From Planctomycetia bacterium (lineage in GTDB: Bacteria; Planctomycetota; Phycisphaerae; UBA1845; UTPLA1), in the NCBI GenBank assembly GCA_015075745.1, contig JABTTW010000003.1:1-64000 (forward strand): DNA of 64,000 nucleotides. The letters run 5' to 3'. Under the pieces are notes generated by a model. That model made no database searches, was not told where the DNA came from, and saw only the letters and a program-made list of their open reading frames with translations. The first letter of the stretch is position 1; each line of letters starts with the position of its first letter. The translations under genes were made by a program, and so were the position numbers. Below, one piece after another: positions 8,886 to 19,700 of this stretch.

Positions 8886-11585
8886 TTATTCGCCTGGCGC
8901 GAGCCCAACGAGCCGGCCCTTACCCTTGCGGTCGACATATTTAATCATTAACTCGGTCACATGGGGCAGATTCACAAAACCAGCGACCGCTGTTAGCTGG
9001 CCAGAATTGAATTGCCGAATTGCTCTCCAAAGTGTTTCCTTTATCCGCTTGGCAAGGTTCGACTCAGGGGCCATGTAGCTGTCGTCGCGGCGACGTCGGC
9101 GTAGCAGGTAAACGATGGATAAGCCTGCATGACGGTATAAGTACCTGGCGCTCCCTTCGTCGAGCTGCTGCTCAAGGTATCCCAAGCACTTCTCGGAAAT
9201 CGCAGCACATGTCGTCGAGGGAATCTCATCCGCCGCCTTCTCCCGATACTGGAGAATCCGACAAAGGGCTCGCATCCAGTCATTGGGAGCCCGGGGGGTT
9301 CCGCTTTGAAAGTTTGCATGCAGTGCCTTCGCAAATCTCACAATTTCTTTTGGATCGCGAAGACAATTGCCGATCGCGATCAGGTGATGATTGGCAATCC
9401 GACGGGGATTCCCAAGAAGCGATGACAAACGGCTGTGCAGCCCAGGGGTGTCCGCACTGCAATAGCCCAGTGCCCTGAAGATCCTGTCTTCGGCGGAAGC
9501 GAATCGTCCCGACTCGAGGAGATCGTCGAGTTTCGAAACGAACTCCGTGAGCAAAGTAGAGTCAAGGCAGGCCCCATCAAGGCAACCCTCCGACGAAACT
9601 GCGGTCGCATGGTCGGGGATTTGATGGCTCGAGTAGTCAGGGTCTTTGTCCCGAAGGACCGCGATCAGGTTCATGATTCGGTTCTCGAATTGACGCTCCC
9701 GTAATCGAGGGAGTTCATCCAAAAAGCCCTTGATTAGCGATCTTGCGCAGGGGAGTTGGTAAGTCCCTCCACCTCGCCAGGATGTGTAGCTGGCCAAGCG
9801 AGGATCAAGGGGAGGATTCGTCCTTTCCACATTCGCGAGTTCTTCTTCCCTGCTACGGCCGGTGTCGTGCGCGCGTGACCAGTCCAGGTGAACACGACGA
9901 CCGCCAAACGCGATACGAAGATCGGGAATGACCTCAATCCTGGGATTACCTTGACCCGCTGTTATTCTGATCTGCAGTTTGACAGGGGTGTCCGCGCGAA
10001 TCTGATTGGGGAACTCGACCCTTACTTCGCGAACCGAGTCATGTCCCTCACGCCAGACCGAGAGTGTGAGAAAATTTTCCTCCTGTCGGACTTTCAATCC
10101 CAAACCACTGAGCTCAAACACCTGTTCCTTGCCACCAACGACGTACGGATCCTCTAACCGCAAGATGTTCTCAAATGTAGGTTCACCTTCGCGCACGACG
10201 AGTAATTGGAGCTCGGGGAGGGCATCAAGATAAGATGGCAACCCAGACTGGCACTGCGATGCGTAGAAAGCCGCCCCACGACATAAGATTTCTCCGGAAC
10301 AATCGATCATACTCCTCGGCAAATTCGGTACCTCGGTGATCCGTCGCACCATTCGCTTCGACCAAGGCTCGCCTTCAACATCCAGGTCCGCGAATCCACC
10401 AGTTCCAATCATGCCGAGTATCGGCAGATTCGATTTTGTCATGCCTCGAAGCTCTTCCAGCCACTCATCAAATGAGGCGGCGGCGATTCTTCGCGCGAGT
10501 CGATCCTGAGCGTATGGCCCATCGAGAGGGGCAAAACGCTGACGAGACTTCGTGAGCTCACAGCGAGATTCGGCTGACCTTGACTTCTCTTGGGAAATCA
10601 GCCCGACTAGGTTTCTTGCGAGGTCTTTGCCAGCGTCGACAGCTCTCTCCCCGTGAATTCCTAAAAACGATTCTGAAACCAACAAATCCAGTTTCTTCAT
10701 CTTCGAGGGACATAGGACCTGGCGCAACCATCCCGTTGTCCACAAAAGATTCCAGGCGGTCCCCTCTGGATCGTCTGCATCTCGACATACCCCAAACGCC
10801 AGCTGTTCGGCCCAACTGATTCCTGCGTCGTATAAGCTAGGTAGCACCGGTAAACGACGTGCAGGCAGCAACACCTCAACGCCATCATGTTCCCAGGGGA
10901 TTAGCTCCAGTTCAGTGACTTCGAACGCGTCGAGCCCCATATGGACAGTCCATACCGTACCGACCGGCGTGAAACCCGACGAGGGACGATTGCGAGTTGC
11001 CTTCAGGATCTCAGGACCGTATTTCTGAACCCAGGTCAAGGCTCCGGCAATCGGTCGCCACAGAAGGCTGACATTCCGAAGTTCCAATCGCAGGGCTCGA
11101 AGTAACCGGTCCTGCGACTCGTGATCAAGGGTATTCGGCACGACCAAGCTGACCGTTGGCCGTCCCAACGACCCGGTTGTGGATTCAAGTGCTTTTTTGA
11201 CTGCTAAGACGATGGCATCCGTCGGTGCGCATGACGTTTCGCGGCGTTCAGACGCCTTCCATTTCCACTCCGGAGGGTCGCGGTGATCGAGCATCGGCCA
11301 GGCAAATGCCAGCGGGAAGCGGGCACTCCCCTTGGAGGGACTGAATCTGGAATTGGGGGGCCAGGCGAAACCAGCTCCACGAAGACTCGGCGGGGCTTGA
11401 AGGTCGATGACATTCGGCTCGCCCGCCAGTTCACCCAATACCAACGACGGCGGAATCTCCGGGCCGATCAAACCGACTTGATTCTGAGGATCACCCATCG
11501 GGTGTGCTGAGGCCGTTGCCACAGCAAAATCCCCTAGCGCAATCCCCACGCAGGTGTTTAGATCGTGGGCGTCTTTCCTGCTCAT
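8886..11585 (-). CDS. Hsp70-like NBD/SBD protein, last gene of CoCoNuT-like operon
   Basis: An 899-residue protein with a diverged actin/Hsp70-like ATPase layout. An N-terminal GIALGDF phosphate-loop-like motif is near residue 14. A SLVVPNTLDHESQDRLLRAL segment is near residues 144-163 and LLWRPIAGALTW near 174-185, equivalent to the Hsp70 segment that ends in EPTAAAL. Where DnaK has GIDLGTT, the Asp is replaced by Ala, so hydrolysis may be weak or absent. The last 300 residues are helical. The start overlaps the stop of the McrC-like gene by 4 bases. I recall Hsp70-like proteins with a degenerate substrate-binding part as companions of some CoCoNuT systems; the role proposed there, controlling effectors or sensing RNA, is unproven. 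Confidence 0.6.
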   Translation of the reverse strand: MSRKDAHDLNTCVGIALGDFAVATASAHPMGDPQNQVGLIGPEIPPSLVLGELAGEPNVIDLQAPPSLRGAGFAWPPNSRFSPSKGSARFPLAFAWPMLDHRDPPEWKWKASERRETSCAPTDAIVLAVKKALESTTGSLGRPTVSLVVPNTLDHESQDRLLRALRLELRNVSLLWRPIAGALTWVQKYGPEILKATRNRPSSGFTPVGTVWTVHMGLDAFEVTELELIPWEHDGVEVLLPARRLPVLPSLYDAGISWAEQLAFGVCRDADDPEGTAWNLLWTTGWLRQVLCPSKMKKLDLLVSESFLGIHGERAVDAGKDLARNLVGLISQEKSRSAESRCELTKSRQRFAPLDGPYAQDRLARRIAAASFDEWLEELRGMTKSNLPILGMIGTGGFADLDVEGEPWSKRMVRRITEVPNLPRSMIDCSGEILCRGAAFYASQCQSGLPSYLDALPELQLLVVREGEPTFENILRLEDPYVVGGKEQVFELSGLGLKVRQEENFLTLSVWREGHDSVREVRVEFPNQIRADTPVKLQIRITAGQGNPRIEVIPDLRIAFGGRRVHLDWSRAHDTGRSREEELANVERTNPPLDPRLASYTSWRGGGTYQLPCARSLIKGFLDELPRLRERQFENRIMNLIAVLRDKDPDYSSHQIPDHATAVSSEGCLDGACLDSTLLTEFVSKLDDLLESGRFASAEDRIFRALGYCSADTPGLHSRLSSLLGNPRRIANHHLIAIGNCLRDPKEIVRFAKALHANFQSGTPRAPNDWMRALCRILQYREKAADEIPSTTCAAISEKCLGYLEQQLDEGSARYLYRHAGLSIVYLLRRRRRDDSYMAPESNLAKRIKETLWRAIRQFNSGQLTAVAGFVNLPHVTELMIKYVDRKGKGRLVGLAPGE

Positions 11586-13294
11586 TCAAAGCTCCCGGAT
11601 TGAAGCCATGGCACTAACTGACCCAGAAGCCAATCCAAGTGTGCCGCGACGGGAATTGGGAGCTCGATGTTGACCATTGTCATTCCGAGATATGTGGCTC
11701 GGCCCTGCCTCGGAATCTGATCGTCATTACCATCTGAGGTACGCGGCACGATGAGGAGCGGAGTAATGCGAAGAGTCGTTGGCGAGAAAAGGGTTGAGGG
11801 GAGTGCCCGACCCCAATCCACAGAAACCGAATTCGGGTCGTCACCGAAGCCACGCAGTGATGTCCAGATTGCGAGAACGCGCACAGGCGAACGCCGGAGA
11901 GGGGACCGCACAATAATGAGAAGATCGCAACCCAAAGTGAGTAAGGGCTCTAATTCCGGGGAAAACGTGGTAGCGAGAGGTAACTGATCACCCTGAATTG
12001 CTTCAACAAGAAGCAATTCATTTCCCCGATAGATCCAGGTGCCAACCGATGAACGCGAATCGAAAAACCTCCCACAGTCGGGGTCGGATCTCAGAAGCAC
12101 ACGCCCTTCGTACCGAGGGCCGCCCTCCTGAAGACTGCTGAGAACGTGTAGGATTGAGAGCGAAACGTGCTCCGCCCAGGTTCGGTGTTGCCATCGCCAC
12201 ATCTCATCCTCGGAAAGTTGCTTGCGCCGTAGACGCTCGTACCAGTTCCAGATTTGTCCGTAGCGCTCGTCATATTGCAGGACGTAGTTGGCTCGTGGAA
12301 CTCCGGTAGGGAGTGGGACGCGCGAGATTTCGGAACGCGATAGCCAACTCTGCAGTAACGATCTAAAACGCAAGACGAGCAGAACGCGGTAGGGTCTTGA
12401 TACCGCGTTCTTGAGGTGGGATGCACACTCGTGAAGATATGCGTTACACTCGCGAAGACATCGCCGAAGAAAGTCATGTACGACACGGTTTTCCGGCGTA
12501 TCGGCAGTATCCTGTCGAATAACGCATAGGACTCTCTGCCGTGGGCCGGCCTTTTGGAGAATGGTCCGACCGGGTTGGCGCACAAACCATCGCAGGCAAG
12601 CCTCGTCCATTTGCTGGACGCGATCGAGCCGTTCTAGAGATCGAATTCGACGCAGGGCTTTTCGAGGGCGAGAGCAGATATCCTCCAAGGGGCCCCGACA
12701 CGCTTCGGCGATGCGCACAATCATGCGAAGCGGTCCGAGATCTTCCTTGTCGCGCAACCAAAAGAGCTGATCGAAATCGCTCCAGGCGCAGACGGTTAAG
12801 CCTTCAGCGCGCTGTGGGCGTCGCCCCCCTTTTTGTCGCGGAAAGGTGATCTCATTGATCGACTCGGCATGCTGGGAGATCAGCTCCGCTGCCTTGGCCC
12901 CAATTCCGTCTGATCCGAGGATTGGCATCGAACCCACGCCTACAGATTCTCCACTCTTCGAATCAAGTGGTCGCGGCACACCGCCACTCAGTAACGACTC
13001 GGCGTATTTTTCGACGCCATTGGCGTCAAAAAGAGACAGGGTGACGTGTTGAAAGGCGGGATCATCCTCGCTGCCCTTCGGCGACGGGAGTTCAAAACAG
13101 GAACACTGCTCGCTCCGCCAAACCAATGGCAGATTTGTCGGAGGAGGGGAGATTCTCACCTGCCTGATCGCGCTTGGGACAACCAAGAAGGGGCGTCCGA
13201 GGCACTGAGTTCCCGGGCTCAGAGTCTTCCAAGGGGCCCAGTTGTTGGGCAACGTATTGAGGTCGAGCGGTCTGTCTTGCGCCATCGCATTCAC
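11582..13294 (-). CDS. McrC/DUF2357-like protein, nuclease site apparently degenerate
   Basis: A 570-residue protein with a DUF2357-like layout. The N-terminal beta-rich part is followed by RPGRTILQKAG, DTADTPENRVVHDFL (about residues 237-275) and then the C-terminal region where McrC-type proteins carry a PD-(D/E)XK nuclease. The expected (D/E)xK strand appears as ELLLVEAIQGD near residue 440: Glu-Ala-Ile in place of Asp/Glu-Ala-Lys, so the catalytic Lys is missing. It directly follows the McrB-like gene with a 4-base overlap, the standard McrB-McrC pairing. It is probably the partner that stimulates or positions the McrB-like NTPase (CnuC in CoCoNuT terms). The alignment of the dead site was made by eye. 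Confidence 0.65.
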   Translation of the reverse strand: MNAMAQDRPLDLNTLPNNWAPWKTLSPGTQCLGRPFLVVPSAIRQVRISPPPTNLPLVWRSEQCSCFELPSPKGSEDDPAFQHVTLSLFDANGVEKYAESLLSGGVPRPLDSKSGESVGVGSMPILGSDGIGAKAAELISQHAESINEITFPRQKGGRRPQRAEGLTVCAWSDFDQLFWLRDKEDLGPLRMIVRIAEACRGPLEDICSRPRKALRRIRSLERLDRVQQMDEACLRWFVRQPGRTILQKAGPRQRVLCVIRQDTADTPENRVVHDFLRRCLRECNAYLHECASHLKNAVSRPYRVLLVLRFRSLLQSWLSRSEISRVPLPTGVPRANYVLQYDERYGQIWNWYERLRRKQLSEDEMWRWQHRTWAEHVSLSILHVLSSLQEGGPRYEGRVLLRSDPDCGRFFDSRSSVGTWIYRGNELLLVEAIQGDQLPLATTFSPELEPLLTLGCDLLIIVRSPLRRSPVRVLAIWTSLRGFGDDPNSVSVDWGRALPSTLFSPTTLRITPLLIVPRTSDGNDDQIPRQGRATYLGMTMVNIELPIPVAAHLDWLLGQLVPWLQSGSFE

Positions 13295-15330
13295 TCATCT
13301 TCGGATCGTTCAACGCCCAACCAGGTAAATAAGTGACCCCCTTCAGCTTTGGCTCCTTGATCAATTGCGCTGAGCAGCGGACCATCGCCAAGTCGGTCAA
13401 CAATTCGTCGGACCTCGTCAATCGCCCGGTGTCCGGCATCCTCCGCGACGTCAACCCCGCGAAGTTTGGGCAGGATCCTTTGCTCGATCTGATCAGCAAA
13501 GGGGATCTGAATCCCCTCTCGCGACTCTGGATGCTGTTGAACATAGGCCAAGATCGCGTCCCGCGTACGATAGCCAAAGGGCCGCCCTATCCGAGCAAGG
13601 ACATCGTTGAGTTCCTGAATCCACTCCAAGAGGGTGTTGCGCTCAGAAAGATCCTGCGACCGGGCGGAATCAATCCACCCGTCCCAAGTGTCGCGATGCA
13701 AGAACGATTCGGCTCGGAGGCGACGAGCATCCTCGGGGTGATTATCGTCTTGAGATCCCAAGATGGGAGGACGTCCAAATCGCATGACGTTCGCGCGATC
13801 GATGACCTTATCGGAGAGGGTCAATGTTGATTCATCTTCGTTCATCGTTCCGACGAAAAGAACATTGGTGTCAACAAAGACCCGCAAGTCGCCCTCGCGA
13901 ACAAACCGGCCGGCATCGAGGAGAATTTCCGCCTTTGACCGATCAGCAACTTCTTCCACGTTCATGATGTCTCTTCGCGTTTCCAAACGGCTCAAGAACT
14001 CGCTGAAGTAGTACTCGACCCGGGCCAGATTCATTTCGTCAAGGAGCACCATCAGCATCCTGTCGTCGATGAGCTGATCCCCAAGTTTTTTTTGGACCAG
14101 CTTGTGGTTGTATGCACTCATCTGCAGAAGCGCCCGAACCAATTCCGTGGCCTTGTAACGATTCTCCAAGTAATTGAAGAAGCCGATCAGGTCCTGGGGG
14201 CCATCCCATCGCGGCTGCACCGGGATATTCAGAAAATGAAATCCCATTGCCTCGGCGTAGCGGCGCGGAAGAAGACTTTTTCCGGTTCCGCTGATTCCAG
14301 CGAGCACCAGGAGTGGTGCGTCCTCGGCCACCTTCAGCGCGGTGTGGAAGCTGTTGACGGTTCTTCTCGAAAACTTGAGCCCCAGGGTCCGTAGGTACTC
14401 TCGTACGTTTGCGATCGCCTCATCTTCCGCGATTTCCTCGCCATCTCCCTCAGAAAATTCCTCGACATCGATGACCGGCTGCCACAGCTCAGACATAGCC
14501 TCTTCCTCAGTCGCGAGATTGCGATCCCGGACCTTTGTCTCTTGGCGAAGTTCGTCGAGTCGGGAGGAACTCTGCTCAATGCTCGTTTCGAGTGCCGCCT
14601 TCTTTTCCCTGAGCTGCGCCGCGGCGACCTTGATGGCGTTGGCCTCTTTCTCTAGCGAGTCTCTTGCTGACTTTACTTCGTCGCGGCGCTTGGTCAGGTC
14701 GGCGATTTCGCGTTGCAGAGATTCGAGCCGCTGCTGCTCCTTGGTAATGGCCTCTGCCAGCCCCGCGAGATTGCCTCGAGCAACTCCCAATCGAGACTCC
14801 GCGTCGGCTGCATCCTTTAAGAGCTTGTCCAGTCGCGTCTCCAACCGCTCGAGTTCTTTTTTCTTCCCTGAAATCTGCTCAGTCAAAGAACTGGCCTGTT
14901 CATTCAGTTGCAGTCGGGAAAACTCGGCCTTCTGGGCCTCGAGTGTCAGACTCTCTAATCGCTGTCGCGCATCGCCCAACTGTTCCAGTACCTGCTGAAG
15001 TTCCAAGCGGACCTGCTCAAGTTGCTCCCTCTCCTGCTTCATCTGTGCGATCTCGGCTCGATTCTGTTCCAGCCAGTCGCGTTCTCGTTGTGCTTCGTCA
15101 ATGATGAGCTTGGCCTGCTGCAATTCATCTCGGAGATGATCTCGTTCCGCTTCAAGATCGTGTACACGCTCACTGAGGTCTTCCCAGCGGACGGCTAGCG
15201 GGAGTCGCTCCTCCTTTCGAGCGTATTCGAGGGCACGTCGGTAATTGACAATAAAGGCCCACAGTGCGCACAAGAGAACAATGATCGTAGAGAGCACACC
15301 CACGAGATACGGATACAATAGTTCTGGCAT
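13291..15330 (-). CDS. McrB-like NTPase with N-terminal membrane segment and coiled coil
   Basis: A protein of about 679 residues. A hydrophobic segment (about residues 5-27, with STIIVLLCALWAFIV) is followed by about 240 residues of heptad-rich coiled coil. The NTPase domain then has Walker A GISGTGKS near 344, a Walker B/sensor block LLDEMNLARVEYYFSEFL near 428 and GTMNEDES near 491. DEMN...YYFSEFL and the TMN motif mark the McrB branch of AAA+ proteins, although the usual MNxxD is MNEDE here. Fusion of an McrB NTPase to a long coiled coil is the defining feature of CoCoNuT CnuB proteins. The ATG at 15330 has a GAGAG-like site; an earlier ATG at 15360 would overlap the upstream stop. Confidence 0.75.
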   Translation of the reverse strand: MPELLYPYLVGVLSTIIVLLCALWAFIVNYRRALEYARKEERLPLAVRWEDLSERVHDLEAERDHLRDELQQAKLIIDEAQRERDWLEQNRAEIAQMKQEREQLEQVRLELQQVLEQLGDARQRLESLTLEAQKAEFSRLQLNEQASSLTEQISGKKKELERLETRLDKLLKDAADAESRLGVARGNLAGLAEAITKEQQRLESLQREIADLTKRRDEVKSARDSLEKEANAIKVAAAQLREKKAALETSIEQSSSRLDELRQETKVRDRNLATEEEAMSELWQPVIDVEEFSEGDGEEIAEDEAIANVREYLRTLGLKFSRRTVNSFHTALKVAEDAPLLVLAGISGTGKSLLPRRYAEAMGFHFLNIPVQPRWDGPQDLIGFFNYLENRYKATELVRALLQMSAYNHKLVQKKLGDQLIDDRMLMVLLDEMNLARVEYYFSEFLSRLETRRDIMNVEEVADRSKAEILLDAGRFVREGDLRVFVDTNVLFVGTMNEDESTLTLSDKVIDRANVMRFGRPPILGSQDDNHPEDARRLRAESFLHRDTWDGWIDSARSQDLSERNTLLEWIQELNDVLARIGRPFGYRTRDAILAYVQQHPESREGIQIPFADQIEQRILPKLRGVDVAEDAGHRAIDEVRRIVDRLGDGPLLSAIDQGAKAEGGHLFTWLGVERSEDE

Positions 15331-15346
15331 GATCACTCTCGGATAA

Positions 15347-16786
15347 TCACGGACGATCATTTCGATCGACGGGCTGAGTCGTTACTGGCGTGCCGGACCC
15401 TGCATTGATTGCTGAGAGCACACCCTCCAGGGACCCGAGCAAATCCTTCAGTGTTCCAAAGTGGCGAGATTCCTCTGAACGAAGGTCGTCCAACCGTATG
15501 TTCAACTCCCTCAGTTCACGCCTTCGGATCTCCGTTTGGGACTCCAGCTTCGCAATCGTGTCTTTCATCTCCTTTTGGGTCGCCCTTGCCGCAGCGGCCT
15601 CCGTTGTAGCCTTTTCCCCTTCCGCACGAGACGTCTCTAGCTGTTTGAGGTATTCGCCACTCTGGGCCACTCGACCCACCAATGATGCCAAGTCGTCTCT
15701 CTTGCTGCCCAGCTCTGCATCGAGCCGAGTCACCTCATTGGTGCGGACCTCCAATTCGGCCTTTTTCGCGCGGAGTTCCGCCTCGGCAGAGGCGACCATG
15801 GCGGTAAGCGATTGCACACTTTGGTTAAGCGTTTCCTCGGCTTGATCGAGATTTGTGACCTTGGCGGAGGCGGCTGCAAGGGCGTTTCGTGCAGACTCCA
15901 GCTCACGAGTGAGAGAGACCACTCTTTCGCGCGCGGTCGCCTCCTTTTTCTTAAGGTCTTGAACCCCGCGCTCCAAGTCATTCCGTCGCTGTTCCAAGGT
16001 TGAGATCTCCACGCTCACTTGATCTTGAGAATCTTGGCGTGCCTGGAGGGCATCGAGTTTTGACTGTAGCTCCTGAAGCTGGCTCTCCAAGTCACGGACT
16101 TCATTTCTTTTCGAGGTGACCAGTTGACTCACTTCGTGGAGCGAGTCTGTCTCCTTTCTAAGTTGGGTGAGGGTCCCATCGAGCTCTTCTCGCGTACCGC
16201 GAAGCGAACCTACCGCTTGTTCTAGCGTTTCCTGTTCACTCGTCAGCGTCTTAATCTTCCCTTCGAGCTGCCCTGCACTCTTTCGGGCCGTATCTCGTTG
16301 CTTGATAGCAACATCGCGCTCTTTGCTTGCGGATAGCTGTTCAGCTTGGACCTTCGCGAATTCCTCCTGGGCCTTGCGAGCACCATCCAGCGAAAGCTCC
16401 TCGGCACGTTTGGCCTCCGTCAGACGTAAGCTGATCCGATTTGATTCCTCCTTTGCCTTCACCGTCTCCGCTCTAAGTGCGGCGAGGTCCTTGTCAAGGA
16501 CAGAAATCTCCATGCCAAGTCGAGCGTGTTCATTCTGCGCCCCGAGCAGTTGGCCTCGAATCCGGGAGTAGGCATCGATACTCTTCAGGCCTATGAACTG
16601 TCCGCCGACTCCGATCACCGCAAGGAGAACCAAAGCCGTCGTACCAAGCCAGAATCCCTTGGTGCTCAGGGTAGTGGTGGATGGAAGCCGAATGTCGGAA
16701 GCAGGATTGCTACCAGTCGAACTACTCGGCTGGTCCGATTCCATGTCATCCGGCAAACTCGGCTCGAACTCTTGTGATGCATGCAT
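15347..16786 (-). CDS. Membrane-anchored long coiled-coil protein
   Basis: A 479-residue protein. After a Ser/Pro-rich cytoplasmic start, one transmembrane helix is seen (about residues 44-66, GFWLGTTALVLLAVIGVGG). Nearly 370 residues of uninterrupted Glu/Lys/Leu/Ala heptads follow, ending in a short Pro/Thr tail. No catalytic motif is visible. It overlaps the helicase gene by 41 bases and the McrB-like gene by 14 bases or less. Both this protein and the McrB-like protein are single-pass with long coils, so they could form a membrane scaffold together. CoCoNuT operons contain such coiled-coil proteins (I recall the name CnuE for one), but sequence alone does not give a function. Confidence 0.7.
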   Translation of the reverse strand: MHASQEFEPSLPDDMESDQPSSSTGSNPASDIRLPSTTTLSTKGFWLGTTALVLLAVIGVGGQFIGLKSIDAYSRIRGQLLGAQNEHARLGMEISVLDKDLAALRAETVKAKEESNRISLRLTEAKRAEELSLDGARKAQEEFAKVQAEQLSASKERDVAIKQRDTARKSAGQLEGKIKTLTSEQETLEQAVGSLRGTREELDGTLTQLRKETDSLHEVSQLVTSKRNEVRDLESQLQELQSKLDALQARQDSQDQVSVEISTLEQRRNDLERGVQDLKKKEATARERVVSLTRELESARNALAAASAKVTNLDQAEETLNQSVQSLTAMVASAEAELRAKKAELEVRTNEVTRLDAELGSKRDDLASLVGRVAQSGEYLKQLETSRAEGEKATTEAAAARATQKEMKDTIAKLESQTEIRRRELRELNIRLDDLRSEESRHFGTLKDLLGSLEGVLSAINAGSGTPVTTQPVDRNDRP

Positions 16787-19700
16787 CCATATCCTCCTTC
16801 AATTGATAGACCCAAAAGCGCAGGACCTTCCAGCCTGCCGCCTCTAGGACGAAGTCGCGGTAGATGTCATCAACGCGCCGTCCACCGCCCGGAGCGCGAT
16901 GGTAAGTTTCTCCATCAATTTCAATGGCGAGCTTTCGACCTGCCGGAAACAGGGCGAAGTCTAGATAGTATCCACAAGTTGGGTACTGTTGTTCAAACGG
17001 CAAGTTGGCGGATCGAAGGACGTCGGCAAACCGCGGCTCCCAAACCGGTCCGATAAGGTCGGTCCGACATGCCGTTTGAGAGGCACTACGACCCGAGCGA
17101 CAAGAATGCAGGAGGTGAGTCACGAACGGGATGCCACAAGACTCCGCCCATTCCTCGTCGCCGATTACCGTCAGCGCGACCCTGGCCCGACTGACGGCGA
17201 CGTTGAATCGATTTGGAGTAGATCCTAGGAAATAGGCCGAGCCTTGCGGCATATCTCGACTTCCGACCAATGAGAACAGGACCAAGTCGCGTTCATCCCC
17301 TTGGAATCCGTCGGCCGTGTCCGCCAAGAAACGCCACGCCGCCAGCCGGTCCGAAGGAAAACGCTGATGAACCGCGTCTCTAATTCGATCGGCCTGTACC
17401 CGAAACGGTGTGACCACGCCCACCGATCCCGGGAAGCGGATTTCGGCGAGCCGGGTCAGCTCCTTCAAAACGAAATCCAGCTGAGCGGGACTGTGACAGC
17501 CGCGGGAACCTGAGACGGCATCCCCCGGAACGTGACACCACGAAAATGCCCGCGCGGTGCGAGTCATCCCGACGCGGGCAAAAAGAGCGTCGGCATCCGT
17601 CATGACGCGAAGCGTTCCGCTGTAAAAAGCGCTGTTGCAGAATTCCGCGATGGTTGGATGGCAGCGATAGTGGTTCTGGAGTTGGACGGATACGCCATTC
17701 CGGCTTGAGGCTGCCAATTCAAACATGGAGTTCGCGGCGAAGGTATGGCGTTCAAACTCGAAGGCAGCTACGCCGAATTGTTCCCGCACCCGCATTTCGG
17801 TGTCGCGGTTGATCTTGGTGACATGGGAAAGCTGCATCGGATCGCCGACGATCATGGCCCGCCGGGCACGAAAGAGCAGCGGAACAACCGAAGCAATGTC
17901 GCACTGACTGGCCTCATCAATGACCACCAGATCAAAGACTGCCGGAGCGAGCGGAACAGCCTTGGCAACCGACAGGTTTGAGACTGCCCAGAGCGGAAAG
18001 TGCTTCATCAGCTCCGGCATCGCGCGCCGAAACGCCTCCGCCGCTGCCGAATTTGACGTCGAGTCATTCAACTCCTGAGGGCGATTGCGCATCGCAGCAC
18101 GCAATGCGGCGAACTGTTCTCGCTGCTCAGGTGAAATCCGAGAACCGGCGGACTCAGCGGCAATCTTTAGAAACGCTTGAGTTGCGGCCTCGACCCTGGA
18201 CTTAATCCCGCGAAGCTGGTCGAGGAGATCGGAACGGTTCGGCATGCTCTGGAGCCGCTTCTTGATTTCCTCCGATTTTTCAGACGCCTCCAAAAGATCA
18301 ATCACCGAAAGCCACGACCTACAGACATCTCGAATCCGATCCGGCTTCAAGTGCATTTCGCCCGTCGGTGAAATGGCATGCCGGCCCAGGCATTCTTTCA
18401 TCGTTGACATTAGCAAGCGGAACTGCTGCCGAGCCGATCGGATTCGTAGATACCGCAGGGGGTAGGTGATCGCCCGAAGCAGCCAGGAGCTTCGTTCAGT
18501 ACACAGAGAGGAGGCAGTTTCGAGAAGCTTGAGGATCGGAGCGCGATCTGGAGCCTTCAACTTACGCTTTACGAATTCCATCCAGTCAGGGGGGCCCTCC
18601 GAAAGAATCCGCCGCAGCTTCGCCTCCGCGTCAACCAAGCCCTCCTCAAGACCCAGCAGATTGGACATCAACGATTCCGTCCCTGTCCGATCTGCGAGCG
18701 CGTTCTGCAGTCGATCCAAGGCCGCCGCCCGCTCCTCTTCCACCCCTTCGCGGTGAGGTCGCGAGAGTAGGAGGGTCATTCCTCGATACCACTCGAATTG
18801 GGCGGCCTGATCACGAAAGGGCCGGCTCGGCCTTAGGATTAGGGCCTCAGGCTCTGTCATCGCGTTAAGTCGCGGCTCGACGGCTTCGATGGCTTGATGA
18901 TTCCGACTCGCGAACAAGGCTGGCCGACCCTGAACGACGGAATTGGCTAGGACGTGTGAAACCACCAATGACTTGCCCGTACCCGGAGGACCGGTGACCA
19001 CTGTCAGGGGCTGGGTCAGGGCCTGCTGGCAGGCGCTTCGCTGGGCGTCGTTCAGCAGACAATATTCAGCGAGCTGATCACGACCATTGGCAACCTCATC
19101 CGCGCGGTGCATATCTTCGGAAGCGGACTTGTGTGGAAACAGAGCGGTCAGTGCTGATCGGTCGAGATCCTCATCAGCTACCTTGAAGGCAAGTCGGTGA
19201 AGCTCATCATGTAGTCGCTTGGTGAACTTCAGACTTGGCTGGGCCATTAGAACGGCGCGATTGCGAAGTCCCGATTCTGTAACCTCCGACAGCGGCGGCT
19301 TCTGGGTAAGATTCCGGAGATCTGCAAACTCGCGCCACCAGTCCCGATGGGATGAGAACAACAATCGAACGGTCTCTTCGAATCCGCTGACTGTCCAAAG
19401 GTCATCTTGCTCATCATCCTCCGAAAGGTTGGGGGACAATCCGATCTCATCGAGGAATTCCCTGCGTTTCTGCGCATTGGGTAGTCGGCGTTCCAGCCAC
19501 CCATGATTGATCTCAATGAGATTGGTGGGCTGAATCTCGAGATTGCCGCCGGAGATCGTCGCGATCGCGGGAGTGACCAATACGGGTGAGACGATACGAT
19601 AGGTGGATCCGTCCGACTTACTCTCCCCCACAAAAACATCAATCGGTGCACCGAGATACAGAGTCATGCAACCCCGGCGGCCCCGCGATTGTCGAATGAA

